A stretch of DNA of 64,000 bases. Source: Lepraria neglecta (Eukaryota; Ascomycota; Lecanoromycetes; Lecanorales; Stereocaulaceae). The notes under the pieces are model-generated. The model was not told the DNA's origin. It ran no database searches and saw only the letters and a program-made list of their open reading frames with translations. The position numbers and the translations under genes are program-made. This document shows, piece after piece, positions 45,263 through 57,100 of this stretch. Where the stretch lies: NCBI GenBank assembly GCA_033220425.1, contig CM065647.1, positions 5,642,001 through 5,706,000 of the forward strand, given 5' to 3'. Numbering within the stretch: the first letter of the stretch is position 1; every line of letters starts with the position of its first letter.

Positions 45263-47131
45263 ACTTTTAAGGATGTGGGAGTAAGGGAGTGATGGGCTAC
45301 AGTGGTAAAATCGGTTGGAAGAATGAGGGTCTAGATCTTCTGCATGTTTGTCAAGATCCAACATCTTGTCAAAGTCTTGCCAACCTTGAGAGCTGCAGTG
45401 CGATTTTTCCAACAAAAATCAAGATCACGTCTTTCTTCTACGAGTCTTCTTACTCACTCACTCACTCCCAACGGCATAAATGATCAGAGCATGTACTAGA
45501 TGTAGAATACGGCCCAAAAGCAGTCCATAGAGCAATAGATTCCCTAATCCTACATCTTCACTAGTCTAGCTTACTCTACTAGCTAGCCGCTTGCGCGATC
45601 ATCGCAAGAGATTTCACCCCGGGTGGTTGCCTAACCCTGGAAACGTATTCCATACCCAAAGATACGAGAAGCATGTAAGAATGACAACCTCGACCCGAGT
45701 ATGAGCGACGGCTTCGAAATGCGCTGGGGGGAGGAACTTCCATCCCTCCAACGGTTGTTCTGTCTCCACTCACACATTGCTTATGCATCCATGCGAAAAT
45801 TTCACGATAACAACGTGGCTTACTACAAGGCAGCATACCTTAGCTTGTCATGTCGCGAACCACAGTTCTTCGGACAATACTTGCGGCCGTACCTCCGTCC
45901 TGGGTCCACTTTACTGTCTGTATCCATTTTATTCTTTGGATCCACTCTGTTGTCAGTATCCACTATGGTTCATGCCATGAGCCACGTTGATGTGGCATGG
46001 CCTGAGCACGTTGTTCGGACATTCCAAATTCTTTCTGTCCGAGCGCATGAGCCCTGCATGACGGTTAGGGTATCCCGGAACCCGATTGGAGGCGAGGCGC
46101 AGAAGGCTGAAGCAGTCAGCTTGGTAAGACATAGGGATGGCTTGATAAGGATACTGGTCCCTGACAAGATCCACACTTGTTCGCCTTAATAGCTATTTAC
46201 AGGTTAGTTCAATTGTGGGACGGGATCGTTAGGTTTGACGCCAGTCGTGCAGCGGCCGCTCTAGAGAGTAATAGTCTCGGTACATCACACTCCTTGTATT
46301 TTGTGTCGACGACAAAAGATAAACATCATCAATGGCATTGGTCTTGCATACTGCGAACACAGTTAGGGGTGTGCGTCGTATGCAATGCGCATGCCCACTG
46401 ATCTCCCTGCCCAAGATCTTGCAGGGACCCACATAATAAGCAGGCATAATTCTCCGATGCAACGTGCCAAATGCAACGTCACATCGCTGCTGAAGGAGAT
46501 GATTGCCTCAACCTCGCGACCAGCTTTCTCACCACAGTAAGAAGGGCCCGGGGACTTCTTCCATCCGCAACTCGCGTCATCGTCAGACCCGGAGCCGAAA
46601 GATGGCTTATTTTCTCTTCAGCTATCTTCGTTTATCAATCCTTCGAGCACACCGATAACAGTCGCCTAACTCCACATACGAGCCATCAACTAAACCTGGC
46701 GCGATGCTAAATAGCTTGTGCTGTGCCGTCTACTAGACTGACAGCGAGAACGCCCCGAACTGTTGACATCGATGATGGAGGATCAGACCATGTCACCGTT
46801 GATAAGCACTGTGCCTGATACGCACTTCTAACGGGCGAATTATGGAGACTATCAGGCTTGTCGAGCGAATGGTGGACGGAGGAGCCATATCGGCCCCTGT
46901 TGGCATACACGCAGATATGTGCTAATGTATGGATTATCAAGCCATTGACCGTGCAAGGCCCAACTAGTGTGCTTGTGGGTTGATAGCATCGTCGACGTTG
47001 CGAACTTCGCGTTTCCGTTGAGATACGTAGTTGCATCCAAAACCTTTCGGCACGAAGTTTTCTTCCTCTGTCATATCCTCTCTTTTCTTTTTTTTGCAAG
47101 CAAAATTTCTGGAGAAAAAAAGCCGTCTGCA
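45263..47131. other. Intergenic region between P450 and methyltransferase
   Basis: 1.87 kb without a coding signal I can support. Open frames at 45701-46189 (+) and elsewhere lack recognisable protein character. Confidence 0.4.
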
Positions 47132-48894
47132 ATGGCTTCCGAAATTGCAAAGTTGGCGGCATTGGTGTTGACAAATACTGTTCGAGTTGATGATTATTTG
47201 CAAACAAATAGTCTTCCTTCGCCTTCTTTCCACGAAGATGGCCCTGTCGACCTGAAACTTTCTGTAGAGATTGAGGCAGCTCGGGTTGTGGCCCTCGAAG
47301 CTTCCCTCAGACTGAACGATCTTCTGCGTGGACCAATCGAACTGCTTCGACCAACGGTATATCTCCATGCTTTCATTGCCGACCAATATCTAGCACTGAC
47401 GCGTTCAATACCATCACCAGGTCAATGGGGTCAGTCTCGAAGCAATCTATAAATATGACATTGCCAGCAAGGTTCCTATCCATGGAGAGATCTCTGTCGT
47501 TGAGCTCGCAAAATTGTGCGATATCTGCGAGCCAGATCTACGCCGGATTCTTCGATTTGCCATCAGCCACCATCGTGTTTTTCAAGAGCCTCGAAAGGGG
47601 ATGATCGCCCATAGTGCGGCATCACGAAGAATAGTAGAGGACTCGGCAACACGGGATGGCCTTGGGCTCCAGTTTGCCGATGGTTGGCAATCCTTCGCAA
47701 GGGTCTGTCTCGAGCTCACCTTACTATTTCTCGCAATCACTGACTTCAATGGTAGACTGTTGAGGCTATGGAGAAATGGAAAGAGCAGGAGCCAACCAAA
47801 ACGGTAAGCCTCCCTTTAGTCATCCCTCAGTCGCCACTGAAGTCGTGGGATTTGACACCACCCGTGTTACTCCCGTACCCGAACGCCATACCCAGCGCCA
47901 TACCCAGCGCCATACCCGCAAAGGCGGAATAAGGATCTTACCACGGAGCAAATGTTAATAACTTCGCTTCTAGGGATTTGCTCTTGCACACAATACAGAA
48001 AAGCCAGTCTTTGACTATCTGGAGGAAAACCCCGCAAAAGCGAAACGCTTCGCCGGCGCCATGTCATCCTTTGCAACCTACAAAGGTAACGGCCCTGAAT
48101 TCCTAGTCAATGGCTTTCCATGGGCTTCTCTTGGTAGTAAGACTGTAATCGATGTTGGCGGCTCAGAAGGGAAATACAGCATCGCCTTAGCACAATCGTT
48201 CCCAGATCTGAAATTCATCATTCAAGATCTTCCCGCGGTTGTCAGAGCCGTCGATGCTAAACGGCCAGTACCGTCAGAGCTCGTTGATCGAGTAACGTTT
48301 ATGGCCCATGACATGTTCAAGGAACAATCAGTATCTGCCGACATCTATTTGTACCGCTGGGTGTTCCATGACTGGCCAGACGCGTATGTGGTGAAGATCT
48401 TGCGGCAGCTGATACCTGCTCTGAAGCCTGGAGCTCGGGTCATTATCAACGATACTATTCTACCTGAGCCAAACACTTTGTCAGAACTGCAAGAGAGAAA
48501 AATCCGGTATGACGAACTGACATCAAATATTAGTTGGTGCATTCGCTGATTTTGAAACAGTGCTCTTGACATGGTCATGCTGTCCTTCTTCAATTCTCGG
48601 GAACGTGAGAGAGACGATTGGGAGAGGATCTTTCAGGAAGTTGATAAGCGGTTTAGATTCGTAGGTGCTTGGGTGCCTGAAGGTGCTGCATTGGGTATCA
48701 TTGAGGCTGTTTGGGAAGCCGAGACTGTCAATGAGGTCAATGGGGTCAATGAGGTCAATGAGGTGAATAAGGCAAAGGAGATGATTGAGTTCATGGAGGT
48801 GGATGGGGTCAACGAGATAAATGGGATCAAGAAGGTGCATGGAGTCATCGAGGTGAAAGAGGTCAGGGAGGTGAATGGGTCGAACGGACATTGA
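47132..48894 (+). CDS. SAM-dependent O-methyltransferase (plant/fungal type)
   Basis: Five exons (47132-47356, 47421-47702, 47756-47803, 47974-48506, 48561-48894) give 473 residues. The N-terminal third is the helical dimerisation domain with the winged-helix strings LEAIYKYDIASKVP and ISVVELAKLCDI. The SAM site is TVIDVGGSEGKYSIAL (about 243-257) followed by LKFIIQDLPAVV; the catalytic base is His317 in YRWVFHDWPD. Family members methylate phenolic hydroxyls of aromatic polyketides, so a tailoring role after the neighbouring synthase and P450 is the natural inference. The conserved fold ends at LGIIEAVWE (about residue 415); a further 55 residues are built from an imperfect VNEVNG-type repeat and look like a recent low-complexity extension. 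The 170-nt third intron carries its own minisatellite. Confidence 0.9.
47883..47918. repeat. 12-bp tandem repeat inside a methyltransferase intron
   Basis: The unit cgccatacccag is read nearly three times within the third intron (47804-47973). Confidence 0.85.
48727..48890 (+). repeat. 9-bp coding minisatellite in methyltransferase 3' end
   Basis: The unit GAGGTCAAT (Glu-Val-Asn) and its variants recur in frame, most cleanly at 48731-48770 and degenerating toward the stop codon. Because the unit is three codons long, copy-number changes keep the reading frame. Confidence 0.8.
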
Positions 48895-49057
48895 GTGATC
48901 GGATATAGATAGTTAGACAGCATTATCCTCGGCAAGCTAATACGATCGAGATCTTTGCAATCTTCTTACCATCAATAATCCAGAAGAATTTGCATCCGCC
49001 CATCAATTGAAGAGGGCACAGCAACGTCGCCGAGTTCAAGGTTCCATTCTACGCTTA

Positions 49058-49291
49058 GAAGGGTTCACCTCCTAATGGGCCAAACCCCCAAATGGGCCAC
49101 TTGTAGGGCTGACGTCTGTAGCCTCCCTAGAATTTGCCCTAGAGCTGATTGCTTAGGCGACAGGTTTGTCCCCGGAACCTATCGGCTTAGGGCTTGGCGG
49201 ACGAGCTCTAGGGTGCTCTCCCGGAGTATAAGGGTTTCAGCCCTATGAGTGGCCCATTCGGGGGTTTGGCCCACTAGGAGGTGAACCCTTC
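49058..49291. mobile_element. MITE-like element with 55-bp inverted repeats
   Basis: A 234-bp element beginning GAAGGGTTCACCTCCTA has its 55-bp end (49058-49112) repeated inverted at 49237-49291 with four mismatches, all transitions. TA flanks both ends, so it behaves like a Tc1/mariner-type miniature element. It has no coding capacity and lies in the 0.5-kb gap between the methyltransferase and the next gene. Confidence 0.85.
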
Positions 49292-49416
49292 TAACCATTC
49301 TAGGAACTGGCCGAGGCACATCGCGTCGAAGCACCCCTCGTCCTCAACCTCCTCTTCACTCTCGTATACACCACAACTATGCTGCCCTAGTTCTAGCTAT
49401 TGGCAATCGCCCTACA

Positions 49417-51181
49417 ATGGCATCCAACGACCCATATATCTCCCCTCCCCCGACTCCCTCCAAAGCGAAAGTGGACCCAATCCTCCGCAACGCGCTCCGC
49501 TACACGATAAGCGCAAAAGAATACAAGACTCTCCACCAATATTTCATCACACGCTCTCCAGCAGCCGTACGGAAACGAGCACCTCCTCCGCCCAAATACG
49601 CTTCACTTGTACAGACCAAGGATGATTACAATGGGGCGGCTATCAGAGCATCGCTACGAGTGTTTATTGCAGTTCAATCGAGCTTGAAGCTATGGGAGGT
49701 GATTAAGGCCAACCTGCTAGCTAGGGGAAAACCGCAGAGGTAGGCGAGCTGTGCTGAAACAGAGAGATGATTGCTGATGAGCACATTCAGAGTGAAGGCC
49801 AAGACTTCGATCCTCAAATCCCCCAATCTCCGCCTTTCCCTCTCTCTCTCCCTGATCCTCCTCCTCCACCGCCTTCTCTTCCGCTTCTTCTCCCGGCTTC
49901 GCACGAATCTCCTTACCAAAGATGCCGCGCCCTTCCGTCGACGAAATCTTCGAATATCAAGGTCACTCACATCCAGACTCGCCCCGGCAATTGGTGCAAG
50001 CTTAGCGGGCTTGGCACTTGGTGTCTACCCTGGAGATCAATTGCGGATCTCGATGGCTATATATGTGGCGACGAGGTCCTTGGAATTTGCGTATACTGCG
50101 TTAGAAGAGGATGGCTGGTTTAGGAATAAGCCGTGGTGGTGGGGGAGCTGGATGTTGATGCCCGTAGCGTGCGGGCAGTTGCTGCACGCTTTTGTTTTCG
50201 ATAGGGATTGTTTTCCCAAGGTACGTCGAATCACTGCAGCTTACAAAAGGACAATGGCCCTTCTGACATGTCCAGGCCTACGGCGACTTCATCCTCGACC
50301 ACACCCCGAACTACGTCCAGCGCCGACCACCTAGCTACCCGCCTTCCCTGCCATGGCCAAGCACATCCACAATCGTCGACTCGCTCGCTAAGATGTCACG
50401 GCTCAATTGGCCGTACGCCTCACTCTCCCAATCGTCCCCCAAAATGCTGACCAAAGTCACCAGACCGTTCATATCACCCATCCTCTTCCCGCTCAATCAG
50501 AACACCCTCCCCACCTCCCTCTCCGCCCTCGCACCAATAACATCCTCCGCCCACCCCTCCCACACCGCCCTCTCATGCGCGACTCTCCATCCTACCACGC
50601 CTTCTTGTACAATGACCTTCCTCCAATACATCCTCACTGCATTCCCTACCCTCGCGAAGTTCTTCGCCGCCTACTACACCCTCTTCGCATTGCCGAAATA
50701 TAGAAAATTCATCGCGTCGCCCGCGCACGAATTGAATGGGTTGGCAAAACGGGTACTCAGAACGGCTACGTTTTTGACTGGCGCAATCGGCACGAGTTGG
50801 GGGTCGATATGCTTCTTCCAATACCTCTTCCCGCGCACCTTGCTACCCTCCACGCGGTGGTTCCTTGGCGGGTTCTTAGGCGGACTATGGGGCTTCGTGG
50901 ATCGGAAAGGCGGAAAAGGTCATTTCTTGTACAGCATACGGTTGAGCATTGATAGCGTCTGGAAGGTGGGGGTTAAGAGGGGATACTGGAAGGGCATGAA
51001 TGGGGGCGATGTAGCTGTCTTCGTCGCTGGATTGGCTGTACTTAATGTGGTTTATGAGAAGCGGAGGAGCGTGGTTGGTGGTGGTGTTGGAAAAGGGGTG
51101 GGATGGTTGAGGGGAGAGGAGCTCTTTGGCACGAAGAGCGCTGAAGAAGAGCAGAAAGAGGTGGATGAGAAGGACATGTGA
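49417..51181 (+). CDS. TMEM135-like integral membrane protein
   Basis: Three exons (49417-49739, 49791-50220, 50276-51181) give 552 residues. The N-terminal 110 residues are soluble and Pro-rich; then come hydrophobic segments (LSLSLSLILLLHRLLF, IGASLAGLALGVYPG, WWWGSWMLMPVACGQLLH), the conserved-looking AYGDFILDHTPNYVQRRP, a second set (FPTLAKFFAAYYTLFALP, GAIGTSWGSICFFQYLFP, WFLGGFLGGLWGF) and VAVFVAGLAVLNVVYE. Order and strings match fungal homologues of TMEM135, a Tim17-related protein tied to mitochondria and peroxisomes in animals. The biochemical role is not known. The start at 49417 (MASNDPYISPP) begins 125 bp after the MITE. Confidence 0.65.
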
Positions 51182-51404
51182 TGGAATATCTGACGCTGTT
51201 CACGATCGAACGAATTTCATAAGCGGACGGGATCTTCATGCTTGGCGAGGTTAATTCTTAGAGTACGAATATCCAGTCGAAGATTTCGAATCTTGCTCTT
51301 CTCCTAACATAATCAGGTGCCATTGGGTATCATCGATAATCATCATTGTCCCAAACGCCAATCGCTATGCAAATCTTCCACCCCTCTCTTTCAATTCTTT
51401 CCTT

Positions 51405-52313
51405 TCATTCCTCACCTCCACACAAATCCTCCAGCAGCTCCAACATCCTTTTCTGCAATCCCACAAGCTCATCCTCGGTAATCGTCCCCTTGATCTTCGA
51501 CTTCCCCTTCCCACTCACCAGCCCTTTCATCGTGCAGAAAAAGGGCACCTCTAACTTCGCTAACTCTTTAGTCGTAGCAGCTGCCATCTCCAGACAAGCG
51601 CGGTAGACTTTCTTGTCGTATATCTCCAGCTCTTTCTCCGGTGGTAGATCGGGTTGGTTGAGGGGAGCCGTCTTGCCGCCGAGGGAGGAGAGGACGGAGT
51701 CGAGTTTGCTGCGGCTGGCTGCTCGCCCGTGGAGTCTCTTGGTCAGTTCTTCCCGAGTGGCCCACCATTGCCATTCATGCTGGTGTTGTGTCCTGATCAA
51801 ATGTTTAATTCGGTGTGTGAATTCTGAGTTGGACGCTGTCAGAGTGGTGACATGGCGAAGAGCAGGCGCCCAGGTAATGATTGTTGCAGGCGGGTATTGA
51901 GGCGGTGTGTAGGTCTTTTTCACTGGAGGTGGTGTGGCTGTCGCGGGTGGAGCTTGTTGTTGGGCGGGAGTCTGGATTTGGTGAGGATGGGAAGGGCGGC
52001 GGGTAGGCGTTGAAGTCTCGCTTTGTTGGTGTGATCTTGCATTGTGCCGAAGCGAAGCGTCATAGCTGCTGGGCTGTTGAGGTTGTAATTGTGCTAGATT
52101 TTGAGAGGGAGTGACTGAGGGAGGAGGCTCGTAGCTCGTAGCTGCAGGATCGTATTCGGCCTCTTCGAGCTCTGCGTCTTCGCCTCGAGCTTCTGTTTGG
52201 TATGGACTAGCCTTCTCCTGCCCGATTGGAGCTTGAGTAGGAGCTGGAGCGTAGGCAGCGAGCGTTCGTAGCACAGAGGCTAGATCTGGGGTTTGGTAGC
52301 TGTTCGAATCCAT
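51405..52313 (-). CDS. DUF2458-family protein
   Basis: A single exon of 302 residues. The first 140 residues are low-complexity and rich in Gln/Pro/Ala/Thr. The conserved C-terminal half has PATIITWAPALRHVTTL, HRIKHLIRTQHQHEWQWW, ELEIYDKKVYRACLEM and KELAKLEVPFFCT, matching the fungal DUF2458 domain. No function is established for this family that I can name. It is divergently paired with the COX14-like gene across 442 bp. Confidence 0.7.
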   Translation of the reverse strand: MDSNSYQTPDLASVLRTLAAYAPAPTQAPIGQEKASPYQTEARGEDAELEEAEYDPAATSYEPPPSVTPSQNLAQLQPQQPSSYDASLRHNARSHQQSETSTPTRRPSHPHQIQTPAQQQAPPATATPPPVKKTYTPPQYPPATIITWAPALRHVTTLTASNSEFTHRIKHLIRTQHQHEWQWWATREELTKRLHGRAASRSKLDSVLSSLGGKTAPLNQPDLPPEKELEIYDKKVYRACLEMAAATTKELAKLEVPFFCTMKGLVSGKGKSKIKGTITEDELVGLQKRMLELLEDLCGGEE

Positions 52314-52755
52314 TGTGGTCAGTGAGCGCAGGAGCGCAGGAGCGCAGATTGGGTTGCTAGCACAAGGATGCAGAAGTAAGGGACAGTAGAGCAGGCGTGT
52401 GAGAAGTGAATGAGCGTGATACTGTCGAGAAAGGGGGCGTTTGATTGGGAGATGTGTAGATGGAGATTTGGAAGCACAGGTCGTGGAGGAGACTCGTCGT
52501 CAAGGAATGAGATGGCCTTCATCGCCAATAATCCCTAAGTTGCACAGCATATCCCCCCCCGCGATCTCTGCAATTGCAGAAGCAGTTTAAGTCTTGAAAG
52601 TTATGTTCCTTGACGAACAAGACTTCATGATCGTCATCTCGTAGTGGTGATGATCTCCAAATCGCGCTAAAACTTTTCTCTATCCCAACCCTACAACTCT
52701 GCTTTCTGTCCGTGACCTTGACGACTACATTACCCCATTGCCTCTACGACCCACA
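52314..52755. promoter_or_regulatory. Bidirectional promoter region
   Basis: 442 bp separate the two start codons of divergent genes. A C-run (about 52552-52560) and a TC-rich stretch before 52756 are visible; individual sites were not identified. Confidence 0.4.
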
Positions 52756-53749
52756 ATGTCCCGCTCCGCAGCAGACGCAACCCGTTTTACAGCGACCTCG
52801 CCCCATGCCTACTCAAAAACCTTCCTCCGCTCTGCTCCCTCCTCCGCAAATACACCCCCCAGATCGAGCACCAACCCCCACCGCTTCTCCAATCCCAATG
52901 CTCCAAGAAAACCTCCACCAGGACCAAACAATATACCACCGGCAGAGACACCAGCGGAAAAAGTAGCAAGACTACGAGCAGCGCGGCTTGCAGAGAAAGA
53001 GGCGCAGATATCGAAATGGGATAAAATAGTAGTCCGGGGAAGAGTCTGGGCGGACAGGGCACACAAAGTTACTGCCTATAGTCTAATAGGCTTCTCTGGT
53101 ATGCTTGCCCTCTTGCCTCACGTTGGCTGTTCTCCCTAAGAAACACAACACTGACAGCCATTCGCACCCAGTCATCGCAGCAGGCGTAACAGCCTTCGCC
53201 CTAACAGACATGATCCTCCACAACAGACGCAAACGCTCCGCCTTCTACGCTGAACAACACGCCCTCTACGCCACGCGCCTCCTCGACGCTATAGAAGCTG
53301 AGAAATCTGGCCTACCACTAGACGAAGACCAAACACTCATACTGAACAGAGAACGGGCGAGGGTGCAAGCCGAAGAAGCGAAAAAGGAACGCAGTTGGCG
53401 GAAGAGTATTAAGGGCATGCTGATTGGGGGATTGAAACAGGATGAGGAGGCTGAGAAGGTGTCGGAGGTGAGCGTGCCGACGGAGGCGCAGGTGTTGGAG
53501 ATGATGGGGGTGGATCAGAGGAGGATATTGGAAGCTGCCGAGGAGGGGGGAATGGGGGAGGGTGAGATTGGGGAGGGGAGGAGAGATGGGAGTGGGATTT
53601 TGCAGGCTGTGGAGGATAAGAGGAGGGAGGGTGAGAAGGTGATGGAGGCTGGAGGCGTTGAGGGTGGACCGCTGGATCAGATGGCGGAGGGGGCGGTGGA
53701 GAAGGCGAGGAGTAAAGGAGGATGGATGAGTTGGGGGAGGGGAGGATGA
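52756..53749 (+). CDS. COX14-like mitochondrial inner-membrane protein (tentative)
   Basis: Two exons (52756-53098, 53172-53749) give 306 residues. An Arg/Ser/Thr/Pro-rich N-terminus of about 80 residues could be a mitochondrial presequence. Residues about 85-150 hold a conserved-looking core: KWDKIVVRGRVWADRAHKV, then one TM (YSLIGFSGVIAAGVTAFAL) and a basic NRRKRSAFYAEQ flank. This resembles the single-TM COX14-type assembly factors, which couple Cox1 synthesis to complex IV assembly. The remainder is charged, helical and Glu/Gly-rich. The family assignment rests on the short core and may be wrong; an uncharacterised mitochondrial protein is the alternative. The start is the first in-frame ATG, MSRSAADATRF. 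Confidence 0.5.
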
Positions 53750-54194
53750 AAGGGGCTTGGTTTTTGTATTATATTATAGACTGGGGTTAATATTATGGCA
53801 TAATAGCCTTCTTGTGGGATGATCCCAAACCGTGAGCGCATTGCATGGAGAAGATGCCGTAGAATATATCAGACGGGAGGGCTTTGATCCGCTCATTGGC
53901 TGGTCGATTGTTGCAAGACACGAGAGGAAGCTGTCTCGGTAGGTCAGATCAATAAGAATTAATGCAAGTCTCGAATTGAAGATCTATGAATGATATACTA
54001 TGCTATGCCTGAGAGTAGTCGGAAATGCACCTTGCTCAATTGCACCACCTAAAATGAATAAAATTCTGTCCATTTCGCCGTCGCTGAATCGAATATTGGC
54101 ATGGGTATCATGGTAACAAGATCCTTCAAACCCAGAGACGCTAGGCCAACGTCCGCTATGCATGTTCATTGTACAGTCCCTTTCCCATCTTTCA
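53750..54194. other. Intergenic region between convergent genes
   Basis: 445 bp between the 3' ends of the COX14-like gene and TOR; no coding signal. Confidence 0.5.
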
Positions 54195-57100
54195 TCACCA
54201 GAAACTGCACCAACCGATATAATGCTGGCACAAGTTCTCCACATTTGTCGCCTGCGCAATCAACTTCTGAACCTGCATGTCCACGCTCAACTCCTCACCA
54301 GGCTTGAAGTCCTGCCCCATCAACTTGTCTTTCACTCTGGCCAACACCTGCACTGCTCTCGCGTTCTGAACTTCACGGTTCTCATTCCCTTCCTGTGCTT
54401 CAAGCGCCCCCGCCTGCAGAGTCGAAAGACGACGAACGCGGTAAGAGCTCCCTCGAGGACGCTCCTGCTGTGCGGTTTCGAGATCCCCAATGATGGATTG
54501 GCGGCGCTCGGAGGGGAAGGATGGCTCGTCTGGAGCTTCGCGATGGCCGAGACGCCAATTGAGAAGAGGATCATGGATGAACGCTTCGAGGACAGCCATC
54601 AGAGATTCCTTATTGTCGCGAATAACGCGCATTACGGCCTGGCAGGAAATCTTGTAGCTGCCGTCGATGTTGCTGACTTCCATTGCGTAAGTGAGCATAC
54701 GGGTCAGACGGAAGGGAGCTCGCTCGGGGTATTTCTCGCGGTGCATGGCTACTTCGAAGCAGTCGCCAAAATCGATGTGGATTACTTTGCCGGTGATGCG
54801 GTCGATCATGATATTGGAAGGATGACGATCGCCTAGGCCAAGAATGTAACCTACCATCGACATTGTGGCAAGGGAGCGGGTGTAGTTCGTGCGGCGCTCG
54901 AGCCAGGACTCGGAACTCTTGCTCTTGAGCCAGAGCACGCGGTAGAGGTCTTTCCCGGTGGTATTGTCCATAGCATAGCTAAAGACTTCGACTTTTTGCA
55001 TCAATGTAAGATTATCGAAGTCCGGCGCCATCTGGAGCATGATCCTATGCTCAATATTGAGCAAAATCCGACGATGCTCACGGTATTCCTTGATCAGGTT
55101 GTGCATGGTATCGCTGTTTGGAACCCAACCCAACAAACCTGACTGCTGAGACAGCGGGATTGCTGGGAACCGCTGAATGTTCAGATGACGTTTGAAGCTC
55201 TCACCGTCATTATTGAGAAGAGTGTTGACAAGGCCGAAGAGCTGCATCACACGCTCATCTTGACGGATATCCTCATGTCCCTTCAAGCAGAATTCATAGG
55301 GTATTCCGTCACTTCCTTGCATCTTCATTCTCCGTGGACGCTGCTTTGATGGAATAACCGTCATAGTACGATCAAAACCGAAAATTGTGATGATAGGTTT
55401 ATGGCTCTGATACGTTCCAGGCACCGCTAGATCGAGGTTCTTAGCGTCCTTCAGCCTGGGTGAGATGTACGCCAGGTCAAGGCTCAAGATACTTGGCAGC
55501 TGTCGTGAAATGCGGCGGAACACAGAATAGTATAGGTCCCAGGCTTGATTCAAGTCTCCCAGCTCGTTCGTCTGGCGATAGACGTTGCACCAATGCTGAG
55601 CTTCCTGAAGGTCTCGGCCAAATGTTTGAGTAAAAGAGATCTCGCGCAGTGTTTGAGGTCCCTTTGAAAAGATTTAGCACGTGAGCGTAGAGAGGGGTAT
55701 GATGAGACTTACTGCCTGCAGTATGTCATGTAGAGGTGTGAGTGTGGCAAACATGCCATCGATATCGTGATCACCAAAGTATCTATGACAGTCAGCACAC
55801 AGGCCCGGTATTTTTGGATCTTGACGTACAATCTGGATGCTTCCTCCAACGCTTCATGCCAAAGCTCGTGCCACAACACAGCAACTCGAATGAGCTCGCG
55901 ACTAACAAGATCAGCCTGCTCCACCAAGACGGGACTATGCTCCCGCATCTTGTCCATGATTTGCGTCGCGGACTGAGAGCGCCGAACAACATTGGACTTC
56001 ATAGTCACGGTAAGTGGGTAGACCAGCGCCTGCGGGTGGGCCTTTCCGATTTCAGCCAACAAACGATGGATCGTCGCTCGCGTACGGTTGTTAGGCAGGT
56101 TGATACGGGCGATCAATTGTGGGATGACTTCCAACCAAGTATCAATGCTGACATCATTGAACCCTTCGAGAATGACCGTGTTGACTTCAGGATCTCCGCC
56201 ATGAGCGAACCATAGCGTCAGCAGTCGAAGTGTATCCTGAAGAGAGCTCGACGACGATAGTGCTATGGATTTGAAGAAGCCTCTTACAGCGGGAACGACG
56301 TGGTCGGCATTCATGGACTGGGGCAAGCTGGTACTCGAACGCTTTGCATATGTTGTCAAGGCCGTCACCACCTCAAAGTTGGCCAGAGCCCACGTATGCC
56401 ACGCCTTATACCAGCCTTTGTCGTAAGTGGTCGCATGTGCATATGCATCGATGATCTCGCGCACCACATGGGATCCCTTGGGGTTCCAATACCCGTGCAT
56501 TTCAGCTGTCATCCATTCGCCCTGTTTGACATAGCATTTTGCTAGCAATTTGCTAATGTTCGTCTTGTCGTTTCGGGACGTTTTTCCGTTTTGGCTATTT
56601 GAATCCAACAAGAGATTGGTTCCGGAAACACCGTTGATGCCATTGACTCCGTGCCCAATATTGGACGAGCTATATGCATCGAACTGCATGGCTAAATCTG
56701 TCGTAAAGGTCCGTAGCTGTTGTAAAGAGATGTCGGTTTGCCCAGTGGCCCATTGGTATTTGAGTTGTGCATATACGACCTCTGGTACAATGATGGGACC
56801 AGAAAGCCCATTTGGAGCTAGTGCTTGGCCAGCGTAGTTATGCCCGCTGGAATCATGTAGTTGGTCAAGCGCCTTTTCTGCTAAGCCAATGCGACCAGAC
56901 TTTCGACAGAGGTTGGCAAATTTTATCCACATGTCAAGGTTCTCCTTGGGTGAAAGAACAAGAGCTCGCACTTTGAGCATCCGCTGCCAGACATCAATGT
57001 TGGGCTGACATCCTTTGAGTCGTGTTGTCCATGTCGCCCTCATCGTTTGCTGCTTCTCGGGATTGTTTTCGCTCTTCTTGTATGTGATAATCTCCTCAAG

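Noticed and set aside
45701-46189. 162-codon open frame between P450 and methyltransferase
   Set aside because: Composition is not protein-like, the reverse strand is equally open, and no motif is recognised.
48633-48935. Long minus-strand frame with repeated LIDLIDPIDLID-like composition
   Set aside because: It is the complement of the methyltransferase tail repeat; the periodic sequence keeps several frames open.
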